Assembly: GCA_002690655.1 (NCBI GenBank)
Contig: NZFL01000026.1
Coordinates: forward strand, 49,611-113,610
Length of the DNA: 64,000 nucleotides
Reading direction: 5' to 3'
From: Pedosphaera sp.
Lineage (GTDB): Bacteria > Verrucomicrobiota > Verrucomicrobiia > Limisphaerales > AAA164-E04
In this document: positions 1 to 8,513 of the stretch, one piece after another
How the letters are laid out: each line of letters opens with the position of its first letter
Position numbering within the stretch: the stretch's first letter is position 1
Made by a program: the position numbers and the translations under genes
The notes under the pieces: generated by a model
Seen by the model: only the letters and a program-made list of their open reading frames with translations
Told to the model about the DNA's origin: nothing
Database searches by the model: none

Positions 1-518
1 TTTCAATAGACAAAGGCTATGCGGCCACCTGGTATGCCTTAGGTCAGGCATACCTTCAGAAAAGTCATTTTCAAAAAGCCAAACAATGTTTTCAACAAGC
101 ACTGGAACTGGATGTCTGCCCATTGCGAGTCAACACAGCTCTCCGCGCAACGTTGAAGCAAGCCGCGAAAAATTGGTCTGTTCCATTCTATGATCTTCAG
201 GAGCTTGCCGCTGAAGATTCTGCCTTGGGAATCGTGGGCAATGAGTTTCTCATCGACCATGTGCACCCAACTATCCGTGGACATCAGCGCATTGGTATCG
301 AACTGGCCAGCCGTATTCAATCACATTGGTTGGAGTCATATCCGGAACTGAATTTGGAAAAGGAAGTTGAAACGGTCTTCAGCGAACATTTAAGATCCAT
401 TCCAAGCGTTTATTATCTCATTGGAATGGAACGGCTAAAAGGCCTCAAAGCCTGGACACAAGGCAGGGCCGAGGGATCCCCCATCGAAAACCATCCGGAT
501 ATACCCGACGGTATTTAA
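1..518 (+). CDS. TPR and SGNH-hydrolase-like protein, C-terminal part (5' end outside window)
   Basis: The frame is open from the first base of the window, so the gene starts upstream and only about the last 171 residues are seen. The first 35 residues look like a tetratricopeptide repeat (aromatic and small residues spaced as in Y-A-L-G-Q-A-Y ... A-L-E-L). The following part contains DHVHP, which fits the Asp-x-x-His block of SGNH/GDSL esterases, inside NEFLIDHVHPTIRGH. In this family that block carries the catalytic Asp and His; the nucleophile Ser block would lie upstream, outside the window. TPR plus SGNH chains are common as predicted secreted or periplasmic proteins in planctomycetes and verrucomicrobia. 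A TTG at 123 could be taken as a start, but the homology-like reading continues upstream of it, so I treat that as internal. Substrate unknown. Confidence 0.75.
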   Translation, partial: SIDKGYAATWYALGQAYLQKSHFQKAKQCFQQALELDVCPLRVNTALRATLKQAAKNWSVPFYDLQELAAEDSALGIVGNEFLIDHVHPTIRGHQRIGIELASRIQSHWLESYPELNLEKEVETVFSEHLRSIPSVYYLIGMERLKGLKAWTQGRAEGSPIENHPDIPDGI

Positions 519-537
519 ATATCGAATTGCGGCGAGG

Positions 538-1446
538 ATGGCAGAATTACGCTATTCAAAACTCAGCAATTTTTCTAATGTCCACCCCATGCAGATTGGC
601 GATCAAACAATTCAGAAAGCCGTACAACAAGCACTCGAGGAAGATATCGGGTCAGGTGATGCGACAACTGCTTCAGTGATCCCGGTGGATGCTGAAGCAA
701 TCGCTGAAATGCGTGCACGCTCAAACCTGACTTTATGCGGATTGGATTTCGCGCGTGCCACATTCAAACAGATTGATGAGGGAATTGAAATGACCTCCAT
801 CTACAAAGATGGTCAACGCATTGAACGGGGCGATTGTTTGCTTCGAATCAAAGGACGTGCGGCTGCCATTTTGACAGCGGAACGCACCGCATTGAATTTT
901 ATACAACGCCTCTCCGGAATTGCCACTGTCACTCAGCAATATGTGGATCGTATCTCGCATACAAAGGCAAAACTATTGGACACCCGAAAAACAACTCCCG
1001 GTTGGCGCGTTTTTGAAAAATACGCCGTGGCCTGCGGTGGTGGCACCAATCATCGCTTTGGGCTCTTTGACCAAATCATGATCAAAGACAACCATCTTGC
1101 CACTCTGGGTCTCAAACATGATCGAACCATTCCAATGGCACTTGAAAAAGCAAGAGCCATGTATCCATCACTGAAGATCGAAATCGAGGCCGACACATTG
1201 GAACAGGCCGCCATCGCCATGGATGCCGGGGCAGATATTATTTTACTGGACAATATGCCTCCGTCCTTACTCGCAAAAGCGGTAAAGACAAATAAAGGTC
1301 GATGCCTGCTGGAAGCCAGCGGAGGTGTTACCTTGAGTGTCATCACCCAGATAGCCGAGACGGGGGTCGACTATGTTTCCGTTGGATCAATTACCCATTC
1401 AGCAACTGCCGTCGATATCGCACTGGATTTCCAACTCCCTGAATGA
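538..1446 (+). CDS. nadC: Nicotinate-nucleotide pyrophosphorylase (carboxylating)
   Basis: Quinolinate phosphoribosyltransferase. It converts quinolinate and PRPP to nicotinate mononucleotide, CO2 and pyrophosphate in de novo NAD synthesis in the cytoplasm. Family motifs are clear: ERTALNF (115-121), DTRKTTPG (148-155), GGGTNHR (167-173) and MIKDNHL after it, and the C-terminal LEASGGV phosphate-binding segment. The length of 302 residues is near the usual 280-300. The start is uncertain: ATG 538 has GAGG directly against it, too close for a good ribosome site, and ATG 589 (residue 18) would give a more typical N-terminus. The stop overlaps the birA ATG by 4 bp, so the two are translationally coupled and form an operon with coaX. 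Confidence 0.96.
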   Translation: MAELRYSKLSNFSNVHPMQIGDQTIQKAVQQALEEDIGSGDATTASVIPVDAEAIAEMRARSNLTLCGLDFARATFKQIDEGIEMTSIYKDGQRIERGDCLLRIKGRAAAILTAERTALNFIQRLSGIATVTQQYVDRISHTKAKLLDTRKTTPGWRVFEKYAVACGGGTNHRFGLFDQIMIKDNHLATLGLKHDRTIPMALEKARAMYPSLKIEIEADTLEQAAIAMDAGADIILLDNMPPSLLAKAVKTNKGRCLLEASGGVTLSVITQIAETGVDYVSVGSITHSATAVDIALDFQLPE

Positions 1447-2441
1447 TGATGTCCACGCTAAGCCACATTTTACGTGCACTCCGAAATGATGCCGGAACAG
1501 GCGTGCACGGAACTGATATTTCGCAGAAACTGGGAATCAGTCGGGCCGCAGTATGGTCGCACATTGAGGAGCTCAGGAGCCTTGGTTATGGGATTAATGC
1601 CGGTCCACACAAGGGCTACAGACTGACAGAGGTACCCGATATTCTCATTGCTGACGATCTGACCTCGCAACTCAGTGAGGATCAGATCATAGGAAACCAG
1701 ATACGTGTTTTCAGGGAAACTGCTTCTACGAACCAATTAGTCGATCAAATCGGATTGGCAGGCGAACCGGAGGGTTTGGTTATTTTTGCAGAGTCTCAAA
1801 CTCAAGGTCGAGGTCGCCTTGGTCGGCAATGGATATCCCCTTCAAAAAAAGGGCTTTGGTTTTCCGTTCTGCTGCGACCAGCCCTGAGACCCCCGCAAAT
1901 GACTCAATTAACGGTCATCGCGGCAACTGCACTCGCACGCGCCATACGGGAGACAACCCCTCTGATACCCGAAATCAAATGGCCCAATGATATACTCATC
2001 AATGGAAAAAAGGTGGCAGGTGTCCTTACCGAAATGAGTGCAGAACCCGATAGGGTTCTGCATGCCGTCATTGGCATAGGGCTGAATGTGAATCTGAACG
2101 AGGAGAATTTCCCAGACGACCTCAAACCACTCGCCACCTCGCTTCGACTGGAATGCGGCAAGCCGATATTGCGTTCAAGTTTGGCCGTCCACCTTCTCAG
2201 AGCTCTCGATGCCGATTACAGGCGCATCCGTGAAGGACAATTCAAAATGGTATCAGAAGAATGGGAATCACAGTGTATTACATTGCAAAAACGCGTTCGA
2301 ATCCACCAAATGGACCGCGTCATTGATGGATACGCTGAATCGCTGGACAGCGAAGGCGCTTTGATGGTGCGCACTGCCAGTGGTCTCTTGGAACGTATAA
2401 CTGGAGGAGATGTCACGATCGACAAAAGAAAAGTCAAATAG
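1443..2441 (+). CDS. birA: Biotin-[acetyl-CoA carboxylase] ligase with N-terminal HTH
   Basis: Attaches biotin to the biotin carboxyl carrier subunit of acetyl-CoA carboxylase through biotinyl-AMP. Residues about 5-65 form a helix-turn-helix of the HTH_11 type (DISQKLGISRAAVWSHIEEL), as in bifunctional BirA repressors. The catalytic domain shows the biotinyl-AMP loop GRGRLGRQW (122-130) and KWPNDI (179-184), followed by NGKKVAGVLTE. A small C-terminal SH3-like domain follows. Because the DNA-binding domain is present, it may also repress biotin genes, but no bio gene or operator is visible here. The first three codons are all ATG-type, so the start could be residue 1, 2 or 3. It sits 4 bp into nadC and 3 bp ahead of coaX. 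Confidence 0.95.
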   Translation: MMMSTLSHILRALRNDAGTGVHGTDISQKLGISRAAVWSHIEELRSLGYGINAGPHKGYRLTEVPDILIADDLTSQLSEDQIIGNQIRVFRETASTNQLVDQIGLAGEPEGLVIFAESQTQGRGRLGRQWISPSKKGLWFSVLLRPALRPPQMTQLTVIAATALARAIRETTPLIPEIKWPNDILINGKKVAGVLTEMSAEPDRVLHAVIGIGLNVNLNEENFPDDLKPLATSLRLECGKPILRSSLAVHLLRALDADYRRIREGQFKMVSEEWESQCITLQKRVRIHQMDRVIDGYAESLDSEGALMVRTASGLLERITGGDVTIDKRKVK

Positions 2442-2444
2442 AGC

Positions 2445-3218
2445 ATGCCCACTGAACCACACGCAAGTCTACTGATCGATATTGGCAATACCCATACCCA
2501 CACAGGATGGCATGATGGCAATGAGTGGATTCTCTTTAATGAGTTTTCAACAGAAGAATTGCTTGAGAATGATTTTAACCAGCTCAGCCATCCACGGAAC
2601 TTGGACACTCCATTCATCTGGGCAGGTTTTTGCAGTGTCGTCCCAAAAGCATCCGAACGTGCAAGGATCTTTTTGCGAAAACAATCTTTAAAGCATGGTT
2701 ACACCGAATTAACCCATCGAAACCCAGTGGGCATTGGTATTGATTACCCACAACCAGAAACCATCGGTCCCGATCGTATTGCAAACGCCATGGCGGCGGC
2801 GCATTATTTCGGCTCACCTTCCGTGGTGGTGGATTTCGGAACAGCGGTCACATTTGATGTCGTGAACGAAAAAAAACAATATGTAGGTGGAATCATTGCA
2901 CCTGGCGTCTCGGTCATGACCGATTACCTCCACGAAAAAACGGCCTTGCTGCCAAAAATCAAAATTGAAAACCCAGGCGCTGTGATTGGTAAAAACACCC
3001 AGCAAGCCATGCAGATTGGGGCAGTTCACGGATATCGAGGCTTGGTTCGCGAGTTGATTGCCGAACTTAGCAATTCACTCAAGGTGAAGAGCCTTCCAGT
3101 CATCGCGACGGGTGGTTACGCCGAACTCATCGCTGGCAACCTGCAATCCATTACAGCCATTCGACCAAATCTGACTCTGGAAGGGTTGCGCCTCCTGCAA
3201 CACATCCGCCCCGATTAA
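2445..3218 (+). CDS. coaX: Type III pantothenate kinase
   Basis: Phosphorylates pantothenate, the first step of coenzyme A synthesis; type III enzymes belong to the ASKHA fold and need a monovalent cation. Visible motifs are the phosphate-binding DIGNTHTHTG (12-21), GPDRIAN (108-114), DFGTAVTFD (130-138), GGIIAPGV and, near the end, IATGGYAELIA. The length of 257 residues is normal. It follows birA with only three bases between, an order found in many bacteria, and closes the nadC-birA-coaX cofactor operon. A strong hairpin terminator for this strand lies about 215 bp downstream, inside the end of the convergent sulfatase gene. Confidence 0.96.
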   Translation: MPTEPHASLLIDIGNTHTHTGWHDGNEWILFNEFSTEELLENDFNQLSHPRNLDTPFIWAGFCSVVPKASERARIFLRKQSLKHGYTELTHRNPVGIGIDYPQPETIGPDRIANAMAAAHYFGSPSVVVDFGTAVTFDVVNEKKQYVGGIIAPGVSVMTDYLHEKTALLPKIKIENPGAVIGKNTQQAMQIGAVHGYRGLVRELIAELSNSLKVKSLPVIATGGYAELIAGNLQSITAIRPNLTLEGLRLLQHIRPD

Positions 3219-3432
3219 TTTTACTTTATTAAGTATTCAAACCAGTATTGGCTCAGAAAAGCATAACGGCTTCCGTTTTATTCGCCCCATCTTTCGCCGA
3301 TGATCATTGATGATGGTTATCATTCACTCCATGCATCTCTAAAAAACCTGCACGGAACGATAATACAAAAGTTCATCAGGACAGAGGATTACAGATGAGT
3401 TGGCAACATCACTTTTGATGACTGAAGCCCCT

Positions 3433-3477
3433 TTGCCGAAAGTTATTCAAATTGTTTCGGCAAGGCTGTTTTTTTTT
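3433..3477 (+). terminator. Rho-independent terminator for the nadC-birA-coaX operon
   Basis: TTGCCGAAA at 3433-3441 pairs perfectly with TTTCGGCAA at 3455-3463. On the plus strand a run of nine T follows at 3469-3477. The right arm and T run lie within the last codons of the convergent sulfatase gene, whose stop is at 3443-3445. In the minus direction there is no T run, so it should act mainly on plus-strand transcripts. Confidence 0.75.
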
Positions 3478-4969
3478 CCTCCCAGGAGAGGGCCAAATCA
3501 AAGATAGTCCCGAAGGGCTTGTAGTCGTTATGAGGGACGGCATTCTTTTTCCATCGATTCAACTCTTCATTGTAATGGCTTTTCATACTCTGCAAGGCAG
3601 GATGATTTTCCTGCATTACAGCCAGATTCCGCATTTCGTAAGGATCAAATTGTATATCAAACAACTCTTCGCGCGGATCCATCCCTTCTCCATAAGGCCA
3701 GAAAATATATTTATATTGTTCGGTGACGACTCCCATCGCCAGCGTTCCTGCCGTACCCCAAACCTGAATCAGAGGTAAACGATCGCGCACCCTTTTTGCT
3801 TTCCCTCTCACCATGGGCATAAGGCTCCGGCCATCCATTTCATGAGTGTGTCCAAGACCTGCCAGGTCCATGATCGTCGCAGTAATGTCGATATTACCAG
3901 AAACGGCACTGGTCCTGCGCCCACGAAGCAATTCAGGGACGCGGGGGTCAAGAATCATCAAAGGCACACGTGCACCTTCCTCATAAGGTAAGACCTTGCT
4001 TCCGAGTCCATGGGAACCGTTGAAGAAACCGTTATCCGAAGAATAGATAATAACGGTATTATCTGCAACTCCTTGATTTTCCAAAGCTTGCATGAGCATC
4101 CCAACGGCAACATCAATGGCATGAATCTGCTGGTGATAAGTGCGGAGGGCTGATTGATAGCTTTCTTCTGTATGATAACCCCATTCTTCAAAGCGAGGAT
4201 ACTGACGTCCCATTTTACTTTGTGGCGCCAAATGACGTCCTGCCTCGCGGCCGTAGTTAGGTAATTTCCGGAAGTGCGTTTCACGATAAACGTGATCAAA
4301 GGCCGGGTCTGGTGTTGTCGGCCGATGCGGAGCCTTGAAAAAAAGCGTCAGACAAAATGGCTGATCTGCCTTCACCGATTCAGAAATAAAATCAACACCT
4401 GCCGCCCCGTATGCGCGTGTGCTGTGCGGATAGTGTTCGGCATATGGAGCCAGGTATTTATTTTTGGCTGTTACGTAATGTGTCTGCCCCAATCCTCCGA
4501 CCCAAAAATCAAAATCAGTGAGGGGTAAATGCTCATACTTGTTATCCGAGCCTCCTTTCCGAGGGTCTTCCACAATTGCAAACCCGAACTTGCCGCCAAA
4601 GGCCGTTCGATATCCCGACGATCGCAGGCGCTTTGGATAGGAGTGTTCCCATATCGATTGTGCCATTGGCCCGTGCATGAAATTACATCCCGTGCGATAT
4701 TCAAGGAGCCCTGTCATGACATTGGCTCTACTGGCCATGCAGATTGCGGTCGTGTTGTAGTGCCGATCAAATATCAATCCGGATTGCCCAATGCGATCAA
4801 TGTTGGGCGTCTTGACATCGGGATTCCCGTAACAGCCCAGAGTGTCGTAAGCCTGGTCATCAGCGAAAAGAAAAATAATGTTAGGCCGATCTTCGGCGCG
4901 AGTGATCAAGGAAACAAAGACTCCCATGATGCTGAGGAACCCCCAAAGAAAAATCATTTTTCTGGTCAT
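3443..4969 (-). CDS. Secreted sulfatase (formylglycine-dependent, S1 family)
   Basis: Type I sulfatase that would hydrolyse sulfate esters, most likely on polysaccharides. The open frame runs to an ATG at 4999, but that codon lies inside the rnpB RNA. ATG 4969 gives a clean signal peptide (basic start, hydrophobic stretch, then RA-EDRPN), so I use it. From that start, the metal-binding Asp pair is at 37-38 (FADDQ) and the formylglycine motif C-M-A-S-R is at 77-81, matching C-x-A-x-R. DNGFF and the downstream GHTHEMDG-type segment fit the family. A maturing enzyme (FGE or anSME) is needed; none is in the window. It is directly downstream of rnpB on the same strand, so read-through transcription is possible. 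Substrate cannot be told from sequence alone. Confidence 0.92.
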   Translation of the reverse strand: MTRKMIFLWGFLSIMGVFVSLITRAEDRPNIIFLFADDQAYDTLGCYGNPDVKTPNIDRIGQSGLIFDRHYNTTAICMASRANVMTGLLEYRTGCNFMHGPMAQSIWEHSYPKRLRSSGYRTAFGGKFGFAIVEDPRKGGSDNKYEHLPLTDFDFWVGGLGQTHYVTAKNKYLAPYAEHYPHSTRAYGAAGVDFISESVKADQPFCLTLFFKAPHRPTTPDPAFDHVYRETHFRKLPNYGREAGRHLAPQSKMGRQYPRFEEWGYHTEESYQSALRTYHQQIHAIDVAVGMLMQALENQGVADNTVIIYSSDNGFFNGSHGLGSKVLPYEEGARVPLMILDPRVPELLRGRRTSAVSGNIDITATIMDLAGLGHTHEMDGRSLMPMVRGKAKRVRDRLPLIQVWGTAGTLAMGVVTEQYKYIFWPYGEGMDPREELFDIQFDPYEMRNLAVMQENHPALQSMKSHYNEELNRWKKNAVPHNDYKPFGTIFDLALSWEEKKTALPKQFE

Positions 4970-4990
4970 CATAATCATAAGCAAAAAGGA

Positions 4991-5372
4991 TGGTTTCAAG
5001 AGGGCGATAAGCCGAATTTTGTCTATCCTGATAAATCAGGAGAGAGGATCATTTATCTTAGCGGCCCTACCCGGAACCATGATAGAGCGGGCAGCTCCGA
5101 GGTTCCCTATTTGGCCTTGCACCCGATGGGGTTTACCGTGCCTCGCGGATTACTCCTTGAGCGGTGGGCTCTTACCCCACCTTTTCACCCTTACCAAGCC
5201 GAAGCAAGGCGGTCTGTTTTCTGCTGCACTGGCCGTCAATATGATTTTGCAAGCATACCGCCCGCGTGTACTACTGTTCAAAAACAATATTACGCGGCAT
5301 CGCGCCCTGCGGAGTTCGGACTTTCCTCCCCCGGTTCATGACCGGAAGCGATCCCCTGCCCTCCTGAAACCA
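4991..5372 (-). ncRNA. rnpB: RNase P RNA, bacterial class A
   Basis: Catalytic RNA of RNase P, which trims the 5' end of tRNA precursors. On the minus strand GAGGAAAGTCCGAACTCC (5311-5328) is the conserved P4-region block, followed by the typical purine-rich core. Further on come GGGTGAAAAGGTGGGGTAAG-type sequence, GCACGGTAAACCCC, GCAAGGCCAAATAGG and GGGTAGGGCCGCT, and near the end AATTCGGCTTAT. The closing helix P1 pairs 5358-5372 with 4991-5005 over 15 bp with one G-U pair, which fixes both ends and gives about 382 nt. Five T follow P1 on the minus strand (within 4979-4990), which may end transcription. Confidence 0.93.
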
Positions 5373-5379
5373 GCGTGAG

Positions 5380-5406
5380 CCTATAGACCAAACGATGATG
5401 AAACAA
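5380..5406 (-). promoter_or_regulatory. Putative promoter of rnpB
   Basis: On the minus strand TATAGG (5380-5385) lies 7 nt upstream of the first base of the P1 helix, where a -10 box is expected. TTGTTT (5401-5406) stands 15 nt further up as a possible -35. The position fits well; the spacing is short, so this is a moderate call made from sequence only. Confidence 0.4.
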
Positions 5407-5479
5407 GGAGCTTCGTGAAAAAAGGCGGTGCATCAAACAGTGTCAAACAGGAAAGACATGTGCCTGATGATGGCGCACT

Positions 5480-6343
5480 TTACATCCATTTCCCCTGATT
5501 TTCACCTATTTCAAGTGAGTATCGTCCCGCTCGCCTGCGCAGCTTGACATTTGCCTTGAAGGTGGCTGAGAGATTATCGGAGTTCAAACTCTGCTTCATG
5601 GGGCCATTGGCAATCACTCGACCGGATTTAAGCATCAGGGCGTGCGTATACATTGGGGTAATTTCTTCGACGTGATGGGTCACCAGAATAAAAGTGGGGG
5701 CATCTTGCTCCTGCCCCATTCGCTCAAGGAACTGAAGGAAATGCTCACGTGCTGCGGGATCCAATCCGGCACAGGGTTCATCCAGAATCAAGACCTCTGG
5801 TTTGGCCATCAGGGCGCGCCCTATCAATATTCTCTGCCGTTCTCCCTGAGATAAGATTGCCCAGGGACGGTTGGCCAGTTTTTGGCATTCGATTAAGCGC
5901 AGGATCTTTTTTGCTTCAATCACATCAGCCTGTTTGGGTTTCCCCCAAAGGTCGATCATGGCATATTTGCCAGTGATCACAGCATGGAGAGCGGGTTCAT
6001 CCTCGGCCATTAATTGTCGAAGTGATGAACTCACGATTCCCAGTTTCATTCGCAGTTGCCTCCAATCGCAGTTACCATATTGCTCTCCAAGCAAGGTAAT
6101 ATCACCTCGGGTAGGCACAAAGTAACCCAGGAGGGTACTCAGCATGGTTGTTTTACCGGAACCATTCGATCCAAGCACGACCCAGTTTTCCCCCTTGCGA
6201 ATCTGCCAGTGCACATTTCTCAGAATACGTTTCCCGTTTCGTTGAACAGAAAGTGATTTAATGTTCAGCGGATCAGCATCCTGCGTTGTTTGAGATGGCT
6301 TTGTTTTGCCATTCTTTCTGACCCTGGTTAATCTGTGGTTCAT
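5480..6343 (-). CDS. ABC transporter ATP-binding protein, stand-alone
   Basis: An ATP-binding cassette subunit of 287 residues. Motifs are complete: Walker A GSNGSGKTT (58-66), signature LSQGE (164-168), Walker B ILDEP (186-190) with CAGLD after it, and the switch His in VTHH (221-224). The form, with a short lead and a late-branching Walker A, resembles ModF/YnjD-like ATPases that are often encoded without an obvious permease. No membrane partner is next to it; the neighbour upstream on the same strand is a secreted hydrolase whose frame ends after 6368, leaving a 24-bp gap, so the two may share a transcript. The transported substrate cannot be inferred. Confidence 0.88.
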   Translation of the reverse strand: MNHRLTRVRKNGKTKPSQTTQDADPLNIKSLSVQRNGKRILRNVHWQIRKGENWVVLGSNGSGKTTMLSTLLGYFVPTRGDITLLGEQYGNCDWRQLRMKLGIVSSSLRQLMAEDEPALHAVITGKYAMIDLWGKPKQADVIEAKKILRLIECQKLANRPWAILSQGERQRILIGRALMAKPEVLILDEPCAGLDPAAREHFLQFLERMGQEQDAPTFILVTHHVEEITPMYTHALMLKSGRVIANGPMKQSLNSDNLSATFKANVKLRRRAGRYSLEIGENQGKWM

Positions 6344-6367
6344 ATCAATGCTTCCTCAACAAGCTGA

Positions 6368-8356
6368 TTAGTAACCCAGTTGCCATTCTTCGTTGAAGAA
6401 ACCTGCCAGAGGTATTCCACCAGGCACTTCCGTATTGGGTCTTACATTTGTATCAATCACCGCATAATCCGGGAGACGTGGAACTTGCGTGGCGTTGCTG
6501 CCATATCCACGAAATGTGAATCCACTGTTCAACACGATGTACTTGCCTGGATTCATCGGATTTGGAAAAACCATCACGGGAACGAATCTTTGATCATCGA
6601 ACCGATGTTCACCGAAGATGATCTCATTCCCGCGCCATTGAATGGGTAAATAGGGCAGAATCTGCTTAATCAACAGATTGGTCTCAGGATTCCCAAAAAG
6701 AACCCAATGAGCATCCTTCCAATCCGAAATATTGAAATCGCCATCACTGATGCTAAGCGGTTCTCCACGGAACTGCTCTCTCCATTCTTTCTGAAGGCGG
6801 AACTGTTCACGCCGAATCCAACGATCCGATTTACTCCGCCTCATGCGACCACTGGGCGTCACAATGACAAATCGATCCATGAAAGCATCATCAATAGGAC
6901 CTTGCAAGCCGGGTCGTTTCTTGAGATTGACCCCGGCATTCCCCTGCTTACCTGTGCGCCAGATATCCCCTTCTTTATGCAATGTGACGTTCCAGGACTT
7001 GTCCGATAGAACGTTGGCGCCTTCAAGAGATTGACCGTCAATCAAGATACCGGGAGTATGACCAGCATCCAGAGGGCACTCACCCGCATCCATTGCCAAT
7101 GAAAGTGCAGTGACATTTTTTGTCTCGATGACCACGGTATGCGAATCCTTGATTTCCGCATTCACCAACGCTTTCTCCCAATGTTGATTCAATCCCTCCA
7201 GATGAACCCAGTGCATGTCTGGATATTTCAAAGTGTATGTCGTCATTCGAACCTTGGCGGGAACTTTTCTTTTTCCTGCATTGGCAACTAGATCCACACG
7301 ATTCTCGATTTCCTTTTTGGAATCTGGATGATAGCGATGACCGGTATCCGGTCCAATAATGTGTGCCAGTTCCATACCTTCATCTTGCAACGCAATTTCC
7401 ATCATTCTTGCGGCTTGAATCTGTTTGTCCGCACCTCCACTGTAAGCAACGGTTGGCAAATGAAACAAATTGAGTGCGTATTCGTCGGCATCATAAAGTC
7501 TCCAGAGTTTGGTCTCAAACCAATTGGGTTTCTTGTCTTTTTTCCAAAGCCCAAGGTAATGCGCAGATTCCGAAAAACCTGCCCCCGGTGCAGCCACTAC
7601 CCATTGATCTGAATGATGAACCGCCAGATGCCAGCAACCTGCTCCCCCCATTGAAAAGCCCCTCATGGCTACCCGGCTGGTATCGATCGAATACTGACCT
7701 TGCACATGCTCCTTGGCTTCAAACACATCCACTTCGCCCCCGAATTTGAATGCATTGCAGAATCGACCATATGGGTGGAGGACAAAGGTATTCTGGGGAG
7801 CAAATTGGCCTTTCGATCGTTCACGCTGATCAATGAACTTTAATTCTGTTAATCGATTATCTCGACCATGCAGCCATATGTCCATTCGATGAGCGTCGTT
7901 GCCTGTGCTTTGATATGTTTCAGGAACAACCAAACCATAAGGCTGAATGGAGTCATCCAATTTTGATCGGTAACCGCGAACAACCAAACCTGTTTGATCT
8001 GCCCAGGGCGCCTTGCCGTTCAATAAATGAGCCGCTCTTGCCAATCCTGTCTGGATCAGGCGATCAGCAACCTCAAACTGTTTTTCATAATGAAATTCAT
8101 TATGTTCAACAGCAGTTTGAACCGCCTTCAAATAAATACTGACATCCGGTTCGTAGGCAGCAACGAAAGGATCCTCTTGCTGCTTGATCAAAAGAACGGC
8201 TTCCTCCAGTGGTTGGAGTGATTCTGCCAGGGAGGTTTGAGTTTCTCGTGGAATCGCAATTCCCCTTTCCATCAGTCCCTGCCCATCGACAACAATAAAA
8301 GAGAGGATGGCAAGGACCGCAGTAAAAAAGCCGCGTTTAAAACGGTGAGGAATCAT
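6368..8356 (-). CDS. Secreted alpha/beta hydrolase (prolyl-oligopeptidase-like fold)
   Basis: A large alpha/beta hydrolase. ATG 8356 gives a good signal peptide (MIPHRFKRGFF... then a hydrophobic run to about residue 24); the frame can also start at 8416. Numbered from 8356, the nucleophile elbow GFSMGG is at 233-238 (Ser235), a plausible acid is Asp310 in SGGADKQI, and His340 in GPDTGHRYHP completes a triad. The roughly 120-residue N-terminal part is helical and unassigned; the C-terminal part after about 400 is rich in beta strands and includes a segment NFLIKQILPYLPIQW-like that I cannot name. Hydrolases of this build are often annotated as prolyl oligopeptidase family or esterases in verrucomicrobial genomes. 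It is divergent from a DUF1501 gene. Substrate unknown. Confidence 0.82.
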   Translation of the reverse strand: MIPHRFKRGFFTAVLAILSFIVVDGQGLMERGIAIPRETQTSLAESLQPLEEAVLLIKQQEDPFVAAYEPDVSIYLKAVQTAVEHNEFHYEKQFEVADRLIQTGLARAAHLLNGKAPWADQTGLVVRGYRSKLDDSIQPYGLVVPETYQSTGNDAHRMDIWLHGRDNRLTELKFIDQRERSKGQFAPQNTFVLHPYGRFCNAFKFGGEVDVFEAKEHVQGQYSIDTSRVAMRGFSMGGAGCWHLAVHHSDQWVVAAPGAGFSESAHYLGLWKKDKKPNWFETKLWRLYDADEYALNLFHLPTVAYSGGADKQIQAARMMEIALQDEGMELAHIIGPDTGHRYHPDSKKEIENRVDLVANAGKRKVPAKVRMTTYTLKYPDMHWVHLEGLNQHWEKALVNAEIKDSHTVVIETKNVTALSLAMDAGECPLDAGHTPGILIDGQSLEGANVLSDKSWNVTLHKEGDIWRTGKQGNAGVNLKKRPGLQGPIDDAFMDRFVIVTPSGRMRRSKSDRWIRREQFRLQKEWREQFRGEPLSISDGDFNISDWKDAHWVLFGNPETNLLIKQILPYLPIQWRGNEIIFGEHRFDDQRFVPVMVFPNPMNPGKYIVLNSGFTFRGYGSNATQVPRLPDYAVIDTNVRPNTEVPGGIPLAGFFNEEWQLGY

Positions 8357-8513
8357 GAATCTTGGTAACTGAAATCTTATGCGATTATCCAACATGGCAA
8401 GCTGTTGACTTATCATGTTTCAAAAGCATCAGCAAGCGACGAATGCATTGTCAAAAACGCAGGAGCATGATTGTATATGCAAAATTCACCTTTTGCAGGA
8501 ACCTGAGTAAGAA

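Noticed and set aside
4529..5378. Open frames of 270 and 166 codons on the plus strand
   Set aside because: They run antisense to the start of the sulfatase and through rnpB; the RNA pattern explains the region and the proteins have no family likeness.
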